A stretch of 64,000 nucleotides of DNA from NCBI RefSeq assembly GCF_000292915.1, contig NC_018514.1, forward strand, positions 2,914,001 to 2,978,000, written 5' to 3'. Origin of the DNA: Burkholderia cepacia GG4. Lineage in GTDB: Bacteria; Pseudomonadota; Gammaproteobacteria; Burkholderiales; Burkholderiaceae. The notes below the pieces were generated by a model. It had not been told where the DNA came from. It did no database searches and saw nothing but the letters and a program-made list of their open reading frames with translations. The position numbers and the translations under genes were made by a program. Positions 54,354 through 63,153 of this stretch are shown piece after piece; position 1 is the stretch's first letter; every line of letters begins with the position of its first letter.

Positions 54354-55196
54354 ATGACCTTACCCATCGGCGCGCCGCGCGAATGGAACGGACAATTCGA
54401 GGAAGCGCTGTTTCTGGATGTCGCACGACGCCATCGTCCCGGCTTCCCGGACAAGCTCGCGACGCCGCCGCGCGAGCCGCGCAGCGAGGACGAACTGGCC
54501 GCCGTCGCCGACTACTACACGAAGATGGCGTCGCACGACCTGTTCATCGTGCAGGTCGTCGCGAAGGCGATCGACACGCTGTTTCGCGACGATCCGCATT
54601 TCCAGCTGATCCTGGCGCGCCAGCTCGGCGACGACGGCGCGCATGCGGTGATCGGCCGCGAACGCGTGACCGAACTGACCGGGCGCGATCCGCTGCCGGA
54701 AGTCGATCGGCTCGTCGCCGCGCACTGGGAACGCATCGGCGACATCGCGGTGCGCGACGTCGCGGGCTTCCTCGCGTTCGAATGGCATTACGAGCTGCAC
54801 ATCCTCGCGAAGCTGTGGATCCAGCGCAAGACCGGCCGCATCGCCGACGGCGCGATGCGCGAGCACGGCGAGAACCGGATTCGCCCGGACGAAGAGTGGC
54901 ATCGCGTGCAGATCGTCCAGTGGTGGTTCGACACGTTGGAGGCGCTGCCCGCTGCCGAGCGCGACGCGCTGATCGATCGCGTGATCGCGGCCGACGAGGA
55001 AACGCAGGCGCGGCTCGACGGCTATCTGCATGACGAATACGCGCATACCGCACACGTGTTCGGCGCGGATATCGCCGAATACCGCACGATCTACGACGAC
55101 TGGCGGCGCGAGATCCTGTCGCGGCTGACCGGTCGCCGGCTCGGCGCGCTGGTGCCGCTGTCGGACGAAACCCTTGCACCGGAAGCCGTCGCATGA
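54354..55196 (+). CDS. Conserved helical protein of unknown function in a sulfur-use operon, 280 aa
   Basis: Not assigned to a family. It is almost entirely helical and rich in paired acidic and histidine residues: SHDLFIVQVVAKAID, FLAFEWHYELHILAKLW, PDEEWHRVQIVQWWFD and YLHDEYAHTAHVFG. The regular spacing of E and H on long helices resembles di-metal four-helix bundles (ferritin-like), but I cannot name the ligands. Its stop overlaps the start of the DszC-like gene by four bases (ATGA), so it is tightly bound to this operon and probably part of the oxidation chemistry. Confidence 0.6.
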   Translation: MTLPIGAPREWNGQFEEALFLDVARRHRPGFPDKLATPPREPRSEDELAAVADYYTKMASHDLFIVQVVAKAIDTLFRDDPHFQLILARQLGDDGAHAVIGRERVTELTGRDPLPEVDRLVAAHWERIGDIAVRDVAGFLAFEWHYELHILAKLWIQRKTGRIADGAMREHGENRIRPDEEWHRVQIVQWWFDTLEALPAAERDALIDRVIAADEETQARLDGYLHDEYAHTAHVFGADIAEYRTIYDDWRREILSRLTGRRLGALVPLSDETLAPEAVA

Positions 55197-56404
55197 ACGA
55201 TCCACGCGGCCCGGCGACGCTTGCGCCGGATAGCGGGGCGCCTGCCGTCGACGAAGACGTGCTGGCGCGCGCGATCGACGCGCTGCGCACGACTGCTGCC
55301 GCGCGCGATCGCACGGGCGGCCACGCGGCCGACGACAAGCAGCGGCTCGCCGACGCGGGCCTGCTGACGCTCGCGGTGCCGCGCGAATTTGGCGGACAGG
55401 AAGCCGCGTGGCCGGCGATCTACGACACGATCCGGCGGATCGCGCGCGTCGACAGCGCGCTCGCGCATCTGGTCGGGTTTCAGATCCTGCAGGTGGTCAG
55501 CGTCGACGTGTGGGGCGGCCCGGCACAGCGCGAACGCTATCTGCGCGGCACGGTCGAGCATCGCTGGTGGTGGGGCAATGCGGTCAATCCGCTCGACACG
55601 CGGCTGGTGGCGACTGCAACGCCGGATGGCGGCTACCGGCTCGACGGCGTGAAGGGTTTCTGTTCGGGCACGCGCGGCTCGCAGCGGATGACGGTGTCGG
55701 CGCACGATCCCGCAACGGGCCGCGCCGTGTTCGGCGTGGTGCCGACCGATCGTCGCGGGATCACGGTCAACGAAGACTGGGACCCGATCGGCCAGCGCCA
55801 GACCGATAGCGGCAGCGTGCGCTTCGACGGCGTGACGCTCGCGCCCGACGAAGTGCTGCACCGGTCCGAAGTGCCGCCGACGCCGCGCGCGACGCTGCGC
55901 ACGCTGGTGTCGCAGCTCGTGCTGACGAACCTGTTCGTCGGGCTCGCGGAAGGTGCGCTCGCCGAGGCGCGCGACTATGTGCTGACACATGGCCGGCCGT
56001 GGATTCACTCGGGTGCCGCGCAGGCGAGCGACGATCCCTACACGCTGCAGCGCTTCGGCGACATGCGCGTGCAGGCGGTTGCCGCGGCGTCACTGGCCGA
56101 TCGCGCGGCCGTCGCGTTGCAGCGCGCATGGTCGCGGCGCGAAGCGCTGACGGCCGACGAACGCGCCGAAGTGGCGCTCGCCGTGTCGGACGCGAAGATC
56201 GTCGCGCAACGCGCGGCGCTCGATAACGGCGAGGCGCTGTTCGATGCGTGCGGCGCGCGGGCGACGGCCGCATCGCTCGGCCTCGACCGCTTCTGGCGCA
56301 ATGCGCGCACGCATACGCTGCACGATCCGCTCGACTATCGGCTGCGCGATGTCGGCCGGTTCGCGCTGACGGGGGAACTGCCGCAGGCGTCGCTTTATAC
56401 GTAA
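55193..56404 (+). CDS. Acyl-CoA dehydrogenase-like flavoprotein, DszC/SfnC-type monooxygenase, 403 aa
   Basis: Acyl-CoA dehydrogenase fold: an N-terminal helical domain (LADAGLLTLAVPREFGGQE), a beta middle domain (RLDGVKGFCSGTRGSQRMTVSA) and a C-terminal four-helix domain. The usual catalytic glutamate environment of dehydrogenases is not evident, and the similarity is to flavin-dependent oxygenases that take up O2, such as DszC. With the NtaA-type enzyme and the Met-type importer it probably forms a desulfurisation route for an organosulfur compound under sulfate limitation. ATG 55193 overlaps the previous stop. Confidence 0.82.
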   Translation: MNDPRGPATLAPDSGAPAVDEDVLARAIDALRTTAAARDRTGGHAADDKQRLADAGLLTLAVPREFGGQEAAWPAIYDTIRRIARVDSALAHLVGFQILQVVSVDVWGGPAQRERYLRGTVEHRWWWGNAVNPLDTRLVATATPDGGYRLDGVKGFCSGTRGSQRMTVSAHDPATGRAVFGVVPTDRRGITVNEDWDPIGQRQTDSGSVRFDGVTLAPDEVLHRSEVPPTPRATLRTLVSQLVLTNLFVGLAEGALAEARDYVLTHGRPWIHSGAAQASDDPYTLQRFGDMRVQAVAAASLADRAAVALQRAWSRREALTADERAEVALAVSDAKIVAQRAALDNGEALFDACGARATAASLGLDRFWRNARTHTLHDPLDYRLRDVGRFALTGELPQASLYT

Positions 56405-56420
56405 GTGAGCGCGCGCTCCG

Positions 56421-57224
56421 TCATTGATCGCCGGGAGGCGGGCCTTCCGGCGTCACGGGTGCGGGCCCGCCGGCCAACCGCGAGCCGCTGTCCGTACCTG
56501 CGCGCTTGTACGATGCCAGTTCGTTCGAATAGCGCGCCGTTCGTACGCCGTTCGCGTCGTAGTACTCCTCGACCGACTTGACCCAGCGGCCGACCGCCGG
56601 CACGTACCAGAACGCCTTGTAGGTCTTGCCGGTCTGTTCCGCCGTCACGCTGTTGCGGCTCTGCATCACGATCGTCGAACCGCCTGCATTGCGGGATACG
56701 CCCGACATGGTCGACTGTAGCGGCGCGGTTTCGGCTTTCCACGTGCCTTCGGCCTCGATCTTGACCGCATCGAACTTGCCGCCGGGCACGGTGACGGTGT
56801 CGGGTCCGACGACCTTGTAATGCGTGTCGTACGTTTCCGATGCGTGCTGCGGATTCGGATGCGCTTCGCTATACCTGATCGTCCACGTCTTGCCGACCGT
56901 CAGCGGAAACGCCAGCGGGCGGTTCACCACGGTTTCGGTGCCGTTGATGCTGCGCGCGCGGCTCCAGTCCGCGTCGACGATCAATTCGCGGGGCGCCTGG
57001 GTCGCGCCGCTCTGCTGCGTTTCGATATAGATGTGGTCGGCGGTCGTGCGCTGCACGGAAATCTGGTCGCGTGTCTGGTGCCAGCCGTTCGGGCCGATTT
57101 CAACCGTGTTGACGTAGGTCCAGGTGTCGCCCGGCTTCAACGCCGGCGCGGCGATCGATTGTGCGAGCGCCACGCCGGGCACGGCGGCACACAGTAACAG
57201 CGTGGCAAGCGTTCTATTTTTCAT
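56421..57224 (-). CDS. Periplasmic protein of unknown function, 267 aa
   Basis: Signal peptide (MKNRTLATLLLCAAVPGVALA, cleavage after ALA) followed by a beta-rich domain (LKPGDTWTYVNTVEIGPNGW, FPLTVGKTWTIRYSE, GKFDAVKIEAEGTW, YVPAVGRWVKSVEEYY). The repeated pattern of strands with G-x-x-W-x-Y turns resembles secreted lipoprotein-like barrels, but I cannot name the family. The C-terminus is proline-rich. It is convergent with the sulfur operon and stands alone. Confidence 0.7.
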   Translation of the reverse strand: MKNRTLATLLLCAAVPGVALAQSIAAPALKPGDTWTYVNTVEIGPNGWHQTRDQISVQRTTADHIYIETQQSGATQAPRELIVDADWSRARSINGTETVVNRPLAFPLTVGKTWTIRYSEAHPNPQHASETYDTHYKVVGPDTVTVPGGKFDAVKIEAEGTWKAETAPLQSTMSGVSRNAGGSTIVMQSRNSVTAEQTGKTYKAFWYVPAVGRWVKSVEEYYDANGVRTARYSNELASYKRAGTDSGSRLAGGPAPVTPEGPPPGDQ

Positions 57225-57424
57225 GGTGTGCAAGAGGGGCCGACGAGGGACCGACGGACTCGCCAGGCAGCTTAACAACCACACCTTTCAATCGGCATGC
57301 CTTGCGCAGCGTTGCGGCCGCTCCTTTCGTTGCCTACGGTTACAGCGCCTGGATGCTGGACGCGTTACGACGATTGCGCGCTGAGCGGCCGGCCGGCGGG
57401 GCAGCCCGTCGCGTTTCTGGATGC

Positions 57425-57889
57425 CTAGATCGGCAGACGCACCGTCTGCTTGATGCGCTTCAGCGGAATCTCGGTTTCGACGTTGCGTACGCCTTCGATC
57501 TGCGTGAGCGTTTCCATCTGAAAGCGCTGATAGTCATCGAGATCCTTCGCGATGACCCGCAGCAGATAGTCGTAACTGCCGGCCATCAGGTGGCATTCGA
57601 GCACTTCGGGCGCCTGCTCCATCTCGCGGGCGAAGCGTTCGACGGTCGTCTTGTCCTGGCGCTCCAGCGTGACGCGCACGAATGCCGTAAATCGCAGTTC
57701 GACGGCCGCCGGGTTCAGCAGCGCGACGTAGGCATCGATGACGCCCTGTTCCTCGAGCAGATGAACGCGGCGCAGGCAGGGCGTGGGCGACAGACCGACC
57801 TGTTGCGCGAGTTCGGCGTTCGTCTGGTTCGAATCCCGTTGCAGCGCACGCAAAATGCGCCGATCGATCGCGTCCAGTTTGATTGGCAT
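57425..57889 (-). CDS. Lrp/AsnC-family transcriptional regulator, 154 aa
   Basis: Winged helix at the N-terminus (LDAIDRRILRALQRDSNQTNAELAQQVGLSPTPCLRR) and RAM ligand domain (about 65-150: FTAFVRVTLE, VLECHLMAGSYDYLLRV). ATG 57889. It is divergent from a LysE-type exporter across 175 bases with a long-range inverted repeat, the common regulator-exporter arrangement for amino acids. Confidence 0.9.
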   Translation of the reverse strand: MPIKLDAIDRRILRALQRDSNQTNAELAQQVGLSPTPCLRRVHLLEEQGVIDAYVALLNPAAVELRFTAFVRVTLERQDKTTVERFAREMEQAPEVLECHLMAGSYDYLLRVIAKDLDDYQRFQMETLTQIEGVRNVETEIPLKRIKQTVRLPI

Positions 57890-57914
57890 TTTCGACTACC
57901 GATATGGATGATGA

Positions 57915-57970
57915 TGGAGAATAACTCCAAATCCGCCATCGAAAGTAGCCGACTTCGCAGCCATTCTCCA
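57915..57970. promoter_or_regulatory. Inverted repeat between the Lrp and LysE genes
   Basis: TGGAGAAT (57915-57922) and its exact complement ATTCTCCA (57963-57970), 48 bases apart. The distance fits two contacts of an Lrp octamer on wrapped DNA. Confidence 0.45.
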
Positions 57971-58064
57971 CGGCAAGTTGCCGATAATCGGATGACTGCG
58001 ACGGCTCCGTGGACGCGTGCGATTCCCGCCCGTCCCGCCCGGCGCCGCTTTCAGGAGAGTCCCG

Positions 58065-58691
58065 ATGCCGCACATAGCCTGGTTGCCGTTCATGGCGACA
58101 TCCCTTCTGATCATTCTGACGCCGGGCCAGGACATGGTGCTCGTCATGTCGCGCACGCTATCCGGCGGAACGCGTGCCGGCCTCGTGACCGCGGCGGGCG
58201 TCAGCGTCGGGCTGCTCGTGCATACGATGCTCGCGACGCTCGGGCTGGGTGCACTTCTTCAGGCATCCGAATGGTTGTTCATGGCCTTGAAGATCGTCGG
58301 CGCGCTGTATCTGCTGTATCTCGGCATCACGCTGCTGCGTTCGTCGGGTGAGCTGACGCTCGCAAGCAGTCGCGACGCGCCGGCATCGCGGCTGCGCACG
58401 TTCGCGCAAGGCGCGCTGTCCAACGTGTCGAATCCGAAGGTCGCGCTGTTCTACCTCGCATTTCTGCCGCAGTTCGTCCCCGCGGGCGCCGCGCATCCGA
58501 TGCTGTCGCTGTTCGTGCTCGGCACGACGTTTGCCGGCCTGACGTTTCTCGTCAAGGGGCCGGTCGCGCTGTTCGCGGGCCTGTTGTCGACGTCGATTCG
58601 GCGTAATCCGCGCATCCTGACCCGTATGCACCGGGTGAGCGGCGCGGTCCTGCTCGCGCTTGGCGTGAAGCTGGCGTTCGAGCGCCGCTGA
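58065..58691 (+). CDS. LysE/RhtB-family amino acid exporter, 208 aa
   Basis: Six membrane segments. LLIILTPGQDMVLVMSRTLSGG carries the RhtB P-G-P/Q-x-x hallmark near the N-terminus, and GALSNVSNPKVALFYLAFLPQF is the conserved middle block. ATG 58065 follows AGGAG. It is probably controlled by the divergent Lrp protein. The exported amino acid is unknown. Confidence 0.9.
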   Translation: MPHIAWLPFMATSLLIILTPGQDMVLVMSRTLSGGTRAGLVTAAGVSVGLLVHTMLATLGLGALLQASEWLFMALKIVGALYLLYLGITLLRSSGELTLASSRDAPASRLRTFAQGALSNVSNPKVALFYLAFLPQFVPAGAAHPMLSLFVLGTTFAGLTFLVKGPVALFAGLLSTSIRRNPRILTRMHRVSGAVLLALGVKLAFERR

Positions 58692-58700
58692 CGATGCTCA

Positions 58701-59528
58701 CTACGCCGGCAACGTGTCCGCCAGCGCCCGCATCGCGTCCACCGTCTCCGGATTCGCCGGAAAAAACGCCTCGATCGCCAACTCCGACAGCGTGACGTCG
58801 ACCGGCGTGCCGAACACCGTCAGCTCGCCGGCCGCCGTGCGCAGCCGCAGCGGCACTGCGATGTCCGCATGGTCGGCGCGCGCGTCGGGGTCGTCAGGCT
58901 CGCCGGGCGGCGCCGGATACGCGGCGAGTTCGTCGCGCAATGCATGCAGCATGCGGTCGCCGCTCGCGTCGATCTGTCGTTGCAGCCGATGCAGGAGATG
59001 CGCGCGCCATTCGTGCCAGTTGACGATCTGCGCCGCGAGGCCGTCCGGATGCAGGCTCAGGCGCAGCACGTTGACGGGCGGCTGCAACAGCGCAGGATCG
59101 GCCTGCGCGACCAGTGCGCCGAGCATCCGGTTCGCGGCGAGCAGCGTCCAGTGGCGATCCACCGCGAGTGCCGGGTAGGGCTCATGGCCGCGCAGCACGG
59201 CTTCGACTGCATGGCGCGCCGCGTCGAGCTGCGGATCGGAGAACGGCCGCTCGCGAAACAGTGGCGCATAGCCGGCCGCGACGAGCAGCGCATTGCGCTC
59301 GCGCAGCGGCACGTCGAGGCGCTCCGCGAGATGCAGCACCATGTCGCGGCTCGGCTGTGCGCGACCCGATTCGACGAAGCTCAGGTGCCGCGCGGACACC
59401 TCCGCATCGACCGCAAGCGCCATCTGGCTCAGGCGCCGGCGTTGGCGCCACGTGCGCAGCAGCGGGCCGACGCCGGACGCGCGGCCGGCGGACGGGGGAA
59501 GCGAGTGGCGGGCGGCGGTCGAGTTCAT
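58701..59528 (-). CDS. XRE-family regulator with MmyB-like ligand domain, 275 aa
   Basis: Helix-turn-helix at residues about 20-80 (LLRTWRQRRRLSQMALAVDAEVSARHLSFVESGRAQPSRDMV) and a C-terminal MmyB/PAS-like domain (PALAVDRHWTLLAANRML). ATG 59528. A TTACCT-GCC-AGGTAA palindrome 37-51 bases upstream of its start suggests autoregulation. No target gene is obvious; it is convergent with the LysE exporter. Confidence 0.85.
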   Translation of the reverse strand: MNSTAARHSLPPSAGRASGVGPLLRTWRQRRRLSQMALAVDAEVSARHLSFVESGRAQPSRDMVLHLAERLDVPLRERNALLVAAGYAPLFRERPFSDPQLDAARHAVEAVLRGHEPYPALAVDRHWTLLAANRMLGALVAQADPALLQPPVNVLRLSLHPDGLAAQIVNWHEWRAHLLHRLQRQIDASGDRMLHALRDELAAYPAPPGEPDDPDARADHADIAVPLRLRTAAGELTVFGTPVDVTLSELAIEAFFPANPETVDAMRALADTLPA

Positions 59529-59564
59529 GAGGACGATGATAGGCAATCCTGCGCGCGCCGGGCA

Positions 59565-59579
59565 TTACCTGCCAGGTAA
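59565..59579. promoter_or_regulatory. Probable operator of the XRE regulator
   Basis: TTACCT-GCC-AGGTAA, a perfect dyad in the promoter region of the XRE gene, in a long stretch of otherwise GC-rich sequence. Confidence 0.55.
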
Positions 59580-59786
59580 GCAATCCGGTTCGGCGTGCGT
59601 CGCCCATCGCGCCTGCCGCTGCCTGCGGCTCCCGTCCCACCCGCCGCATTTCGTTCCCGGAAGCGCCCCGACGCTGCGTTACCATAGCCCCCGTGCCACC
59701 TGAGAGGCGGCGCCGGACCTGCGACCACAGCGCCCGGCCCGGACGCCGCGCACATTCACGACAAGGCAGTCCAGGGGAATCCAATA

Positions 59787-60749
59787 ATGAAAAAACTCGC
59801 CGTCCGCGTCGCCTGCGTGGCGATGCTCGCATTCGCCGCGACCAGCGGCCACGCGCAAACCGAAGCCGCGCAGGTCGAAATGAGGGCCGCCGCCGCGGCA
59901 ACCAACAAGGCGGTCGTGAACGGGCCGGCCGATATCGACGTGAAGCATGAAGCGGTGCTGAAGCTGAAGGCAGGCGAATCGTTCGTGCCGGCCGCCGAAG
60001 CCGGCCGCTACTTGCGCTCGATGGGCAACTCGATCGACGAGTCGAAGCTGGTCGGCCTCGTGCTGCCCGAGGATCCGGACGCCGACTGGATCTCGGTCGT
60101 GTCATTCGAGCCGAGCGGCTACATCCGCGACGACGACGCGAAGGACTGGAAGCCCGACGAATTGCTGAAAAGCCTGCAGGCCGGTACCGAGGAAGACAAC
60201 CCGGCACGCAAGGAGCGCGGCCTGCCCGAAACCGAGGTGGTCGGCTGGGCGCAGGCGCCCGCGTACGACGCCGCCACGCACCGCCTCGTATGGTCCGCGA
60301 TCATCCGCGAGAAGGGCGCGGCCGCGAACGCGGAGCACGACGGCGTGAACTACCGGACGCTCGTGCTCGGCCGCGATGGCTACCTGTCGCTGACGATGGC
60401 GTCGACGCTCGCCGAGCTGCCGAAGTACAAGGCCTCGGCCGACGACCTGCTCGCGAACATCCGCTTCAACGACGGCAAGCGCTACGCCGATTTCAACAAG
60501 TCGACCGACCATGTCGCCGAGTATGGTCTCGCGGCGCTGATCGTCGGCGTCGGCGCGAAGAAGCTCGGCCTGCTCGCGCTGATCGGCGCGTTTGCCGTGA
60601 AGTTCTTCAAGATCGGCGCGGTCGCGCTGCTGGCGGGCGGCGCGGCGTTGAAGCGCTTCTTCGGCGCCAGGCCGAAGCAGGAACCCGTGCCGGTCGTCGC
60701 CGATGCAACTGACTCAGCCGCCGTGTCCGGCGCGGAGCGCAAGGAATGA
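59787..60749 (+). CDS. DUF2167 membrane protein, 320 aa
   Basis: Signal peptide (ends SGHA), then the DUF2167 periplasmic domain (GPADIDVKHEAVLKLKAGESFVP, GLVLPEDPDADWISVVSFEPSGYIRDDDAKDWK, AAITHR-like and TLVLGRDGYLSLTM blocks), and two C-terminal membrane segments (about 250-270 and 273-295) with a short cytoplasmic tail. The family is unstudied. ATG 59787 follows AGGGGAA. Its stop overlaps the site-2 protease start by four bases (ATGA), so the two are probably functional partners. Confidence 0.85.
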   Translation: MKKLAVRVACVAMLAFAATSGHAQTEAAQVEMRAAAAATNKAVVNGPADIDVKHEAVLKLKAGESFVPAAEAGRYLRSMGNSIDESKLVGLVLPEDPDADWISVVSFEPSGYIRDDDAKDWKPDELLKSLQAGTEEDNPARKERGLPETEVVGWAQAPAYDAATHRLVWSAIIREKGAAANAEHDGVNYRTLVLGRDGYLSLTMASTLAELPKYKASADDLLANIRFNDGKRYADFNKSTDHVAEYGLAALIVGVGAKKLGLLALIGAFAVKFFKIGAVALLAGGAALKRFFGARPKQEPVPVVADATDSAAVSGAERKE

Positions 60750-61471
60750 CGAAGTTGCTGCTGCTGCTCTTCGGCGGCCTGAAGCTCGGCAAGGTGCTCA
60801 TGTCGGCGGGCACCATGCTGGCGTCGATCGCGGTCTACGCGCTGTTCTACGGCTGGCGGTTCGCGGCCGGCTTCGGCGCACTGCTGCTGGTGCACGAAGC
60901 CGGTCACTATGTGGCCGCGCGGCGGCGCGGGCTCGACGTCGGGCTGCCGACCTTCATCCCGTTCGTCGGCGCGTGGATCCAGCTGAAGGACATGCCGCAC
61001 GACGCCGAAACCGAGGCGTATGTCGGCCTGGCCGGCCCGTTCGTCGGCACGCTCGGCGCGCTGGCCTGCTACGCGGCCGCACGGCACTACGACAGCAACC
61101 TGCTGCTCGCGCTGTCCTATACGGGCTTCTTCCTGAACCTGTTCAACATGATTCCGCTGTCGCCGTTCGACGGCGGGCGGATCACCGCGGTGCTGTCGCC
61201 GCGCATCTGGTTCGCGGGCGTGCCCGTGCTGATCGCGCTGTTCGCGTACCGGCCGAGCCCGTTGTTGATCGTGATGGCGATCCTCGCGCTGCCGCAGTTG
61301 AAGCGCGCCTGGCGCTACGATCCGGACGCGCCGGAGAACCGCGCGTACTACGCGACGTCGATCGAGACGAAGACGACCTACGCGCTCTGCTACGTCGGCC
61401 TGCTCGCGTTTCTCGCGCTCATGACCTCCGGCGTGCACGACATGCTGCGCGTCGCGCATTCCGCGGCCTGA
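60746..61471 (+). CDS. Site-2 protease family (M50) membrane metallopeptidase, 241 aa
   Basis: Intramembrane zinc protease: LLLVHEAGHYVAARR has the HExxH motif (His50, Glu51, His54) in one membrane segment, and NMIPLSPFDGGRI has the N-P...DG motif with the third zinc ligand. There is no PDZ domain, so it belongs to the short group. It overlaps the DUF2167 gene. Substrates could be a membrane-bound regulator or, by operon logic, the DUF2167 protein. Confidence 0.9.
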   Translation: MTKLLLLLFGGLKLGKVLMSAGTMLASIAVYALFYGWRFAAGFGALLLVHEAGHYVAARRRGLDVGLPTFIPFVGAWIQLKDMPHDAETEAYVGLAGPFVGTLGALACYAAARHYDSNLLLALSYTGFFLNLFNMIPLSPFDGGRITAVLSPRIWFAGVPVLIALFAYRPSPLLIVMAILALPQLKRAWRYDPDAPENRAYYATSIETKTTYALCYVGLLAFLALMTSGVHDMLRVAHSAA

Positions 61472-61530
61472 TGTAACAACGGCGGCCGTTTGCGCGGCCG
61501 CCGTCGTCTCCCTGCCGTTCCCGCCGCAGC

Positions 61531-62907
61531 TCAGGCGTCGCGATGACGCAGCTCGACGCGCTTGATGTCCTTCACGATCACCAGATAGCTGAACACCGTG
61601 ACGAGCGCGTTCAGCCCGACGAACACGAGTGCGCCGTTGAACGAGCCGCTTGCGCCGACCAGGTAGCCGATCGCGATCGGCGCGACGATGCCGGCCGTGT
61701 TGCCGAACATGTTGAACAGGCTGCCCGACAGGCCGATCGCTTCCTTCGGCGCGGTGTCCGCGACCACGGCCCAGCCGAGCGAGCCGATTCCCTTGCCGAA
61801 GAACGACACGGCCATCAGCACGATTACCAGCGCTTCGCTGTCGACGTAGTTGCAGCCGATGATCGCCATCGACAGCAGCATCCCGCCGACGATCGGAATC
61901 TTGCGCGCGAGCGTCAGCGATACGCCGCGACGGATCAGCGTGTCCGACAGCATCCCGCCGAGCACGCCGCCGAGGAACCCGCAGATCGCCGGCAGCGACG
62001 TCATGAAGCCGGCTTTCAGCAGCGACATCCCGCGCGCCTGCACGAGGTAGATCGGGAACCACGTGAGGAAGAAGTAGGTGAGCACGTTCACGCAGTACTG
62101 GCCGAGATAGACGCCGAGCAGCATCCGGATCGACAGCAGCTGGCGCACGTAGTACCAGCCCGCGACGCGGCTGCCTTCGGACGCCGCGCCGTTGCGGTGC
62201 GCCGTGGTGCGCACGAGGCCGCCACCCTGCTCGATATGCTCGAGTTCCGCGCGGTTCACCGCCGGATGGTCGATCGGGTCCTTCATCACGCGCAGCCAGA
62301 GGAACGCGAGCGCGATGCCGGCGAGGCCGAGCCACAGGTACACCTGGTGCCAGCCGTACGCGTGCGTGAGCCACGCCATCAGCGGCGAGAACACCACCGC
62401 CGCGAAATACTGCGCGGCGTTGAAGATTGCCGACGCCGTGCCGCGCTCCGCGGTCGGGAACCAGCTCGCGACGACCTTGGCGTTCGCGGGGAACGCGGGC
62501 GCCTCGGCGATGCCGACCGCGAAGCGCATCACGAACAGCGCGGTCACCGCGAACGCGGCGCTGCCGCCGAGGCCGATCGTGCTTTGCAGCAGCGTGAACG
62601 CCGACCACAGGAAGATGCTGGTCGCATACACGCGACGGGCGCCGAAGCGGTCGAGCAGCCAGCCGCTCGGCAACTGCGCGAGCACGTACGCCCAGCTGAA
62701 CGCCGAGAAGATGTAGCCCATCGTCACCGGATCGATGCCGAAGGCCTTGCGGATCGGCGTGCCGGTGATCGACAGCGTCGCGCGATCCGCATAGTTGAGC
62801 GTCGTGACGACGAACAGCATCGCCAGGATCCAGTAGCGCACGGCGGTGCGGCGCGCGCTGCCGGCGAGATCGATCGGAAGATCGCGAGGGGTGGTCTGAT
62901 TGGGCAC
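61531..62907 (-). CDS. MFS sugar-acid:H+ symporter (galactarate/glucarate transporter type), 458 aa
   Basis: Twelve segments of the anion:cation symporter family: LNYADRATLSITGTPIRKAF at the first segment, SGWLLDRFGARRVY in the loop, RFAVGIAEAPAFPANAKVVASWFP and GNTAGIVAPIAIGYLVG. These are the blocks of GudP/GarP. It appears to start at GTG 62907 (VPNQTTPRDLP), since the frame has no ATG in a suitable place. The ribosome binding site is poor, so the start is uncertain. It is divergent from an aldehyde dehydrogenase of the same pathway type. Confidence 0.87.
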   Translation of the reverse strand: MPNQTTPRDLPIDLAGSARRTAVRYWILAMLFVVTTLNYADRATLSITGTPIRKAFGIDPVTMGYIFSAFSWAYVLAQLPSGWLLDRFGARRVYATSIFLWSAFTLLQSTIGLGGSAAFAVTALFVMRFAVGIAEAPAFPANAKVVASWFPTAERGTASAIFNAAQYFAAVVFSPLMAWLTHAYGWHQVYLWLGLAGIALAFLWLRVMKDPIDHPAVNRAELEHIEQGGGLVRTTAHRNGAASEGSRVAGWYYVRQLLSIRMLLGVYLGQYCVNVLTYFFLTWFPIYLVQARGMSLLKAGFMTSLPAICGFLGGVLGGMLSDTLIRRGVSLTLARKIPIVGGMLLSMAIIGCNYVDSEALVIVLMAVSFFGKGIGSLGWAVVADTAPKEAIGLSGSLFNMFGNTAGIVAPIAIGYLVGASGSFNGALVFVGLNALVTVFSYLVIVKDIKRVELRHRDA

Positions 62908-63153
62908 TTTAATGTACGTCGTCGTATGACATGGGCGGAAGTTTATTGGCAATGCCCGCACGCATAAACCTCGGGTTTTCCCTTTGAAACGTAGCGCGAG
63001 GTCGTAAAAAACGCGACTTTGCCCGGTGGGTAAGGGATTCCGGGTTGTCGCTCCGTGGCAGGCGGGGCGCGGGAATATTGAAACAACGTCGGCAGACATC
63101 GTATCTGTTGCGCTACAATGGGCGAATCATTCCCGAACCACGGAGCACACCCC

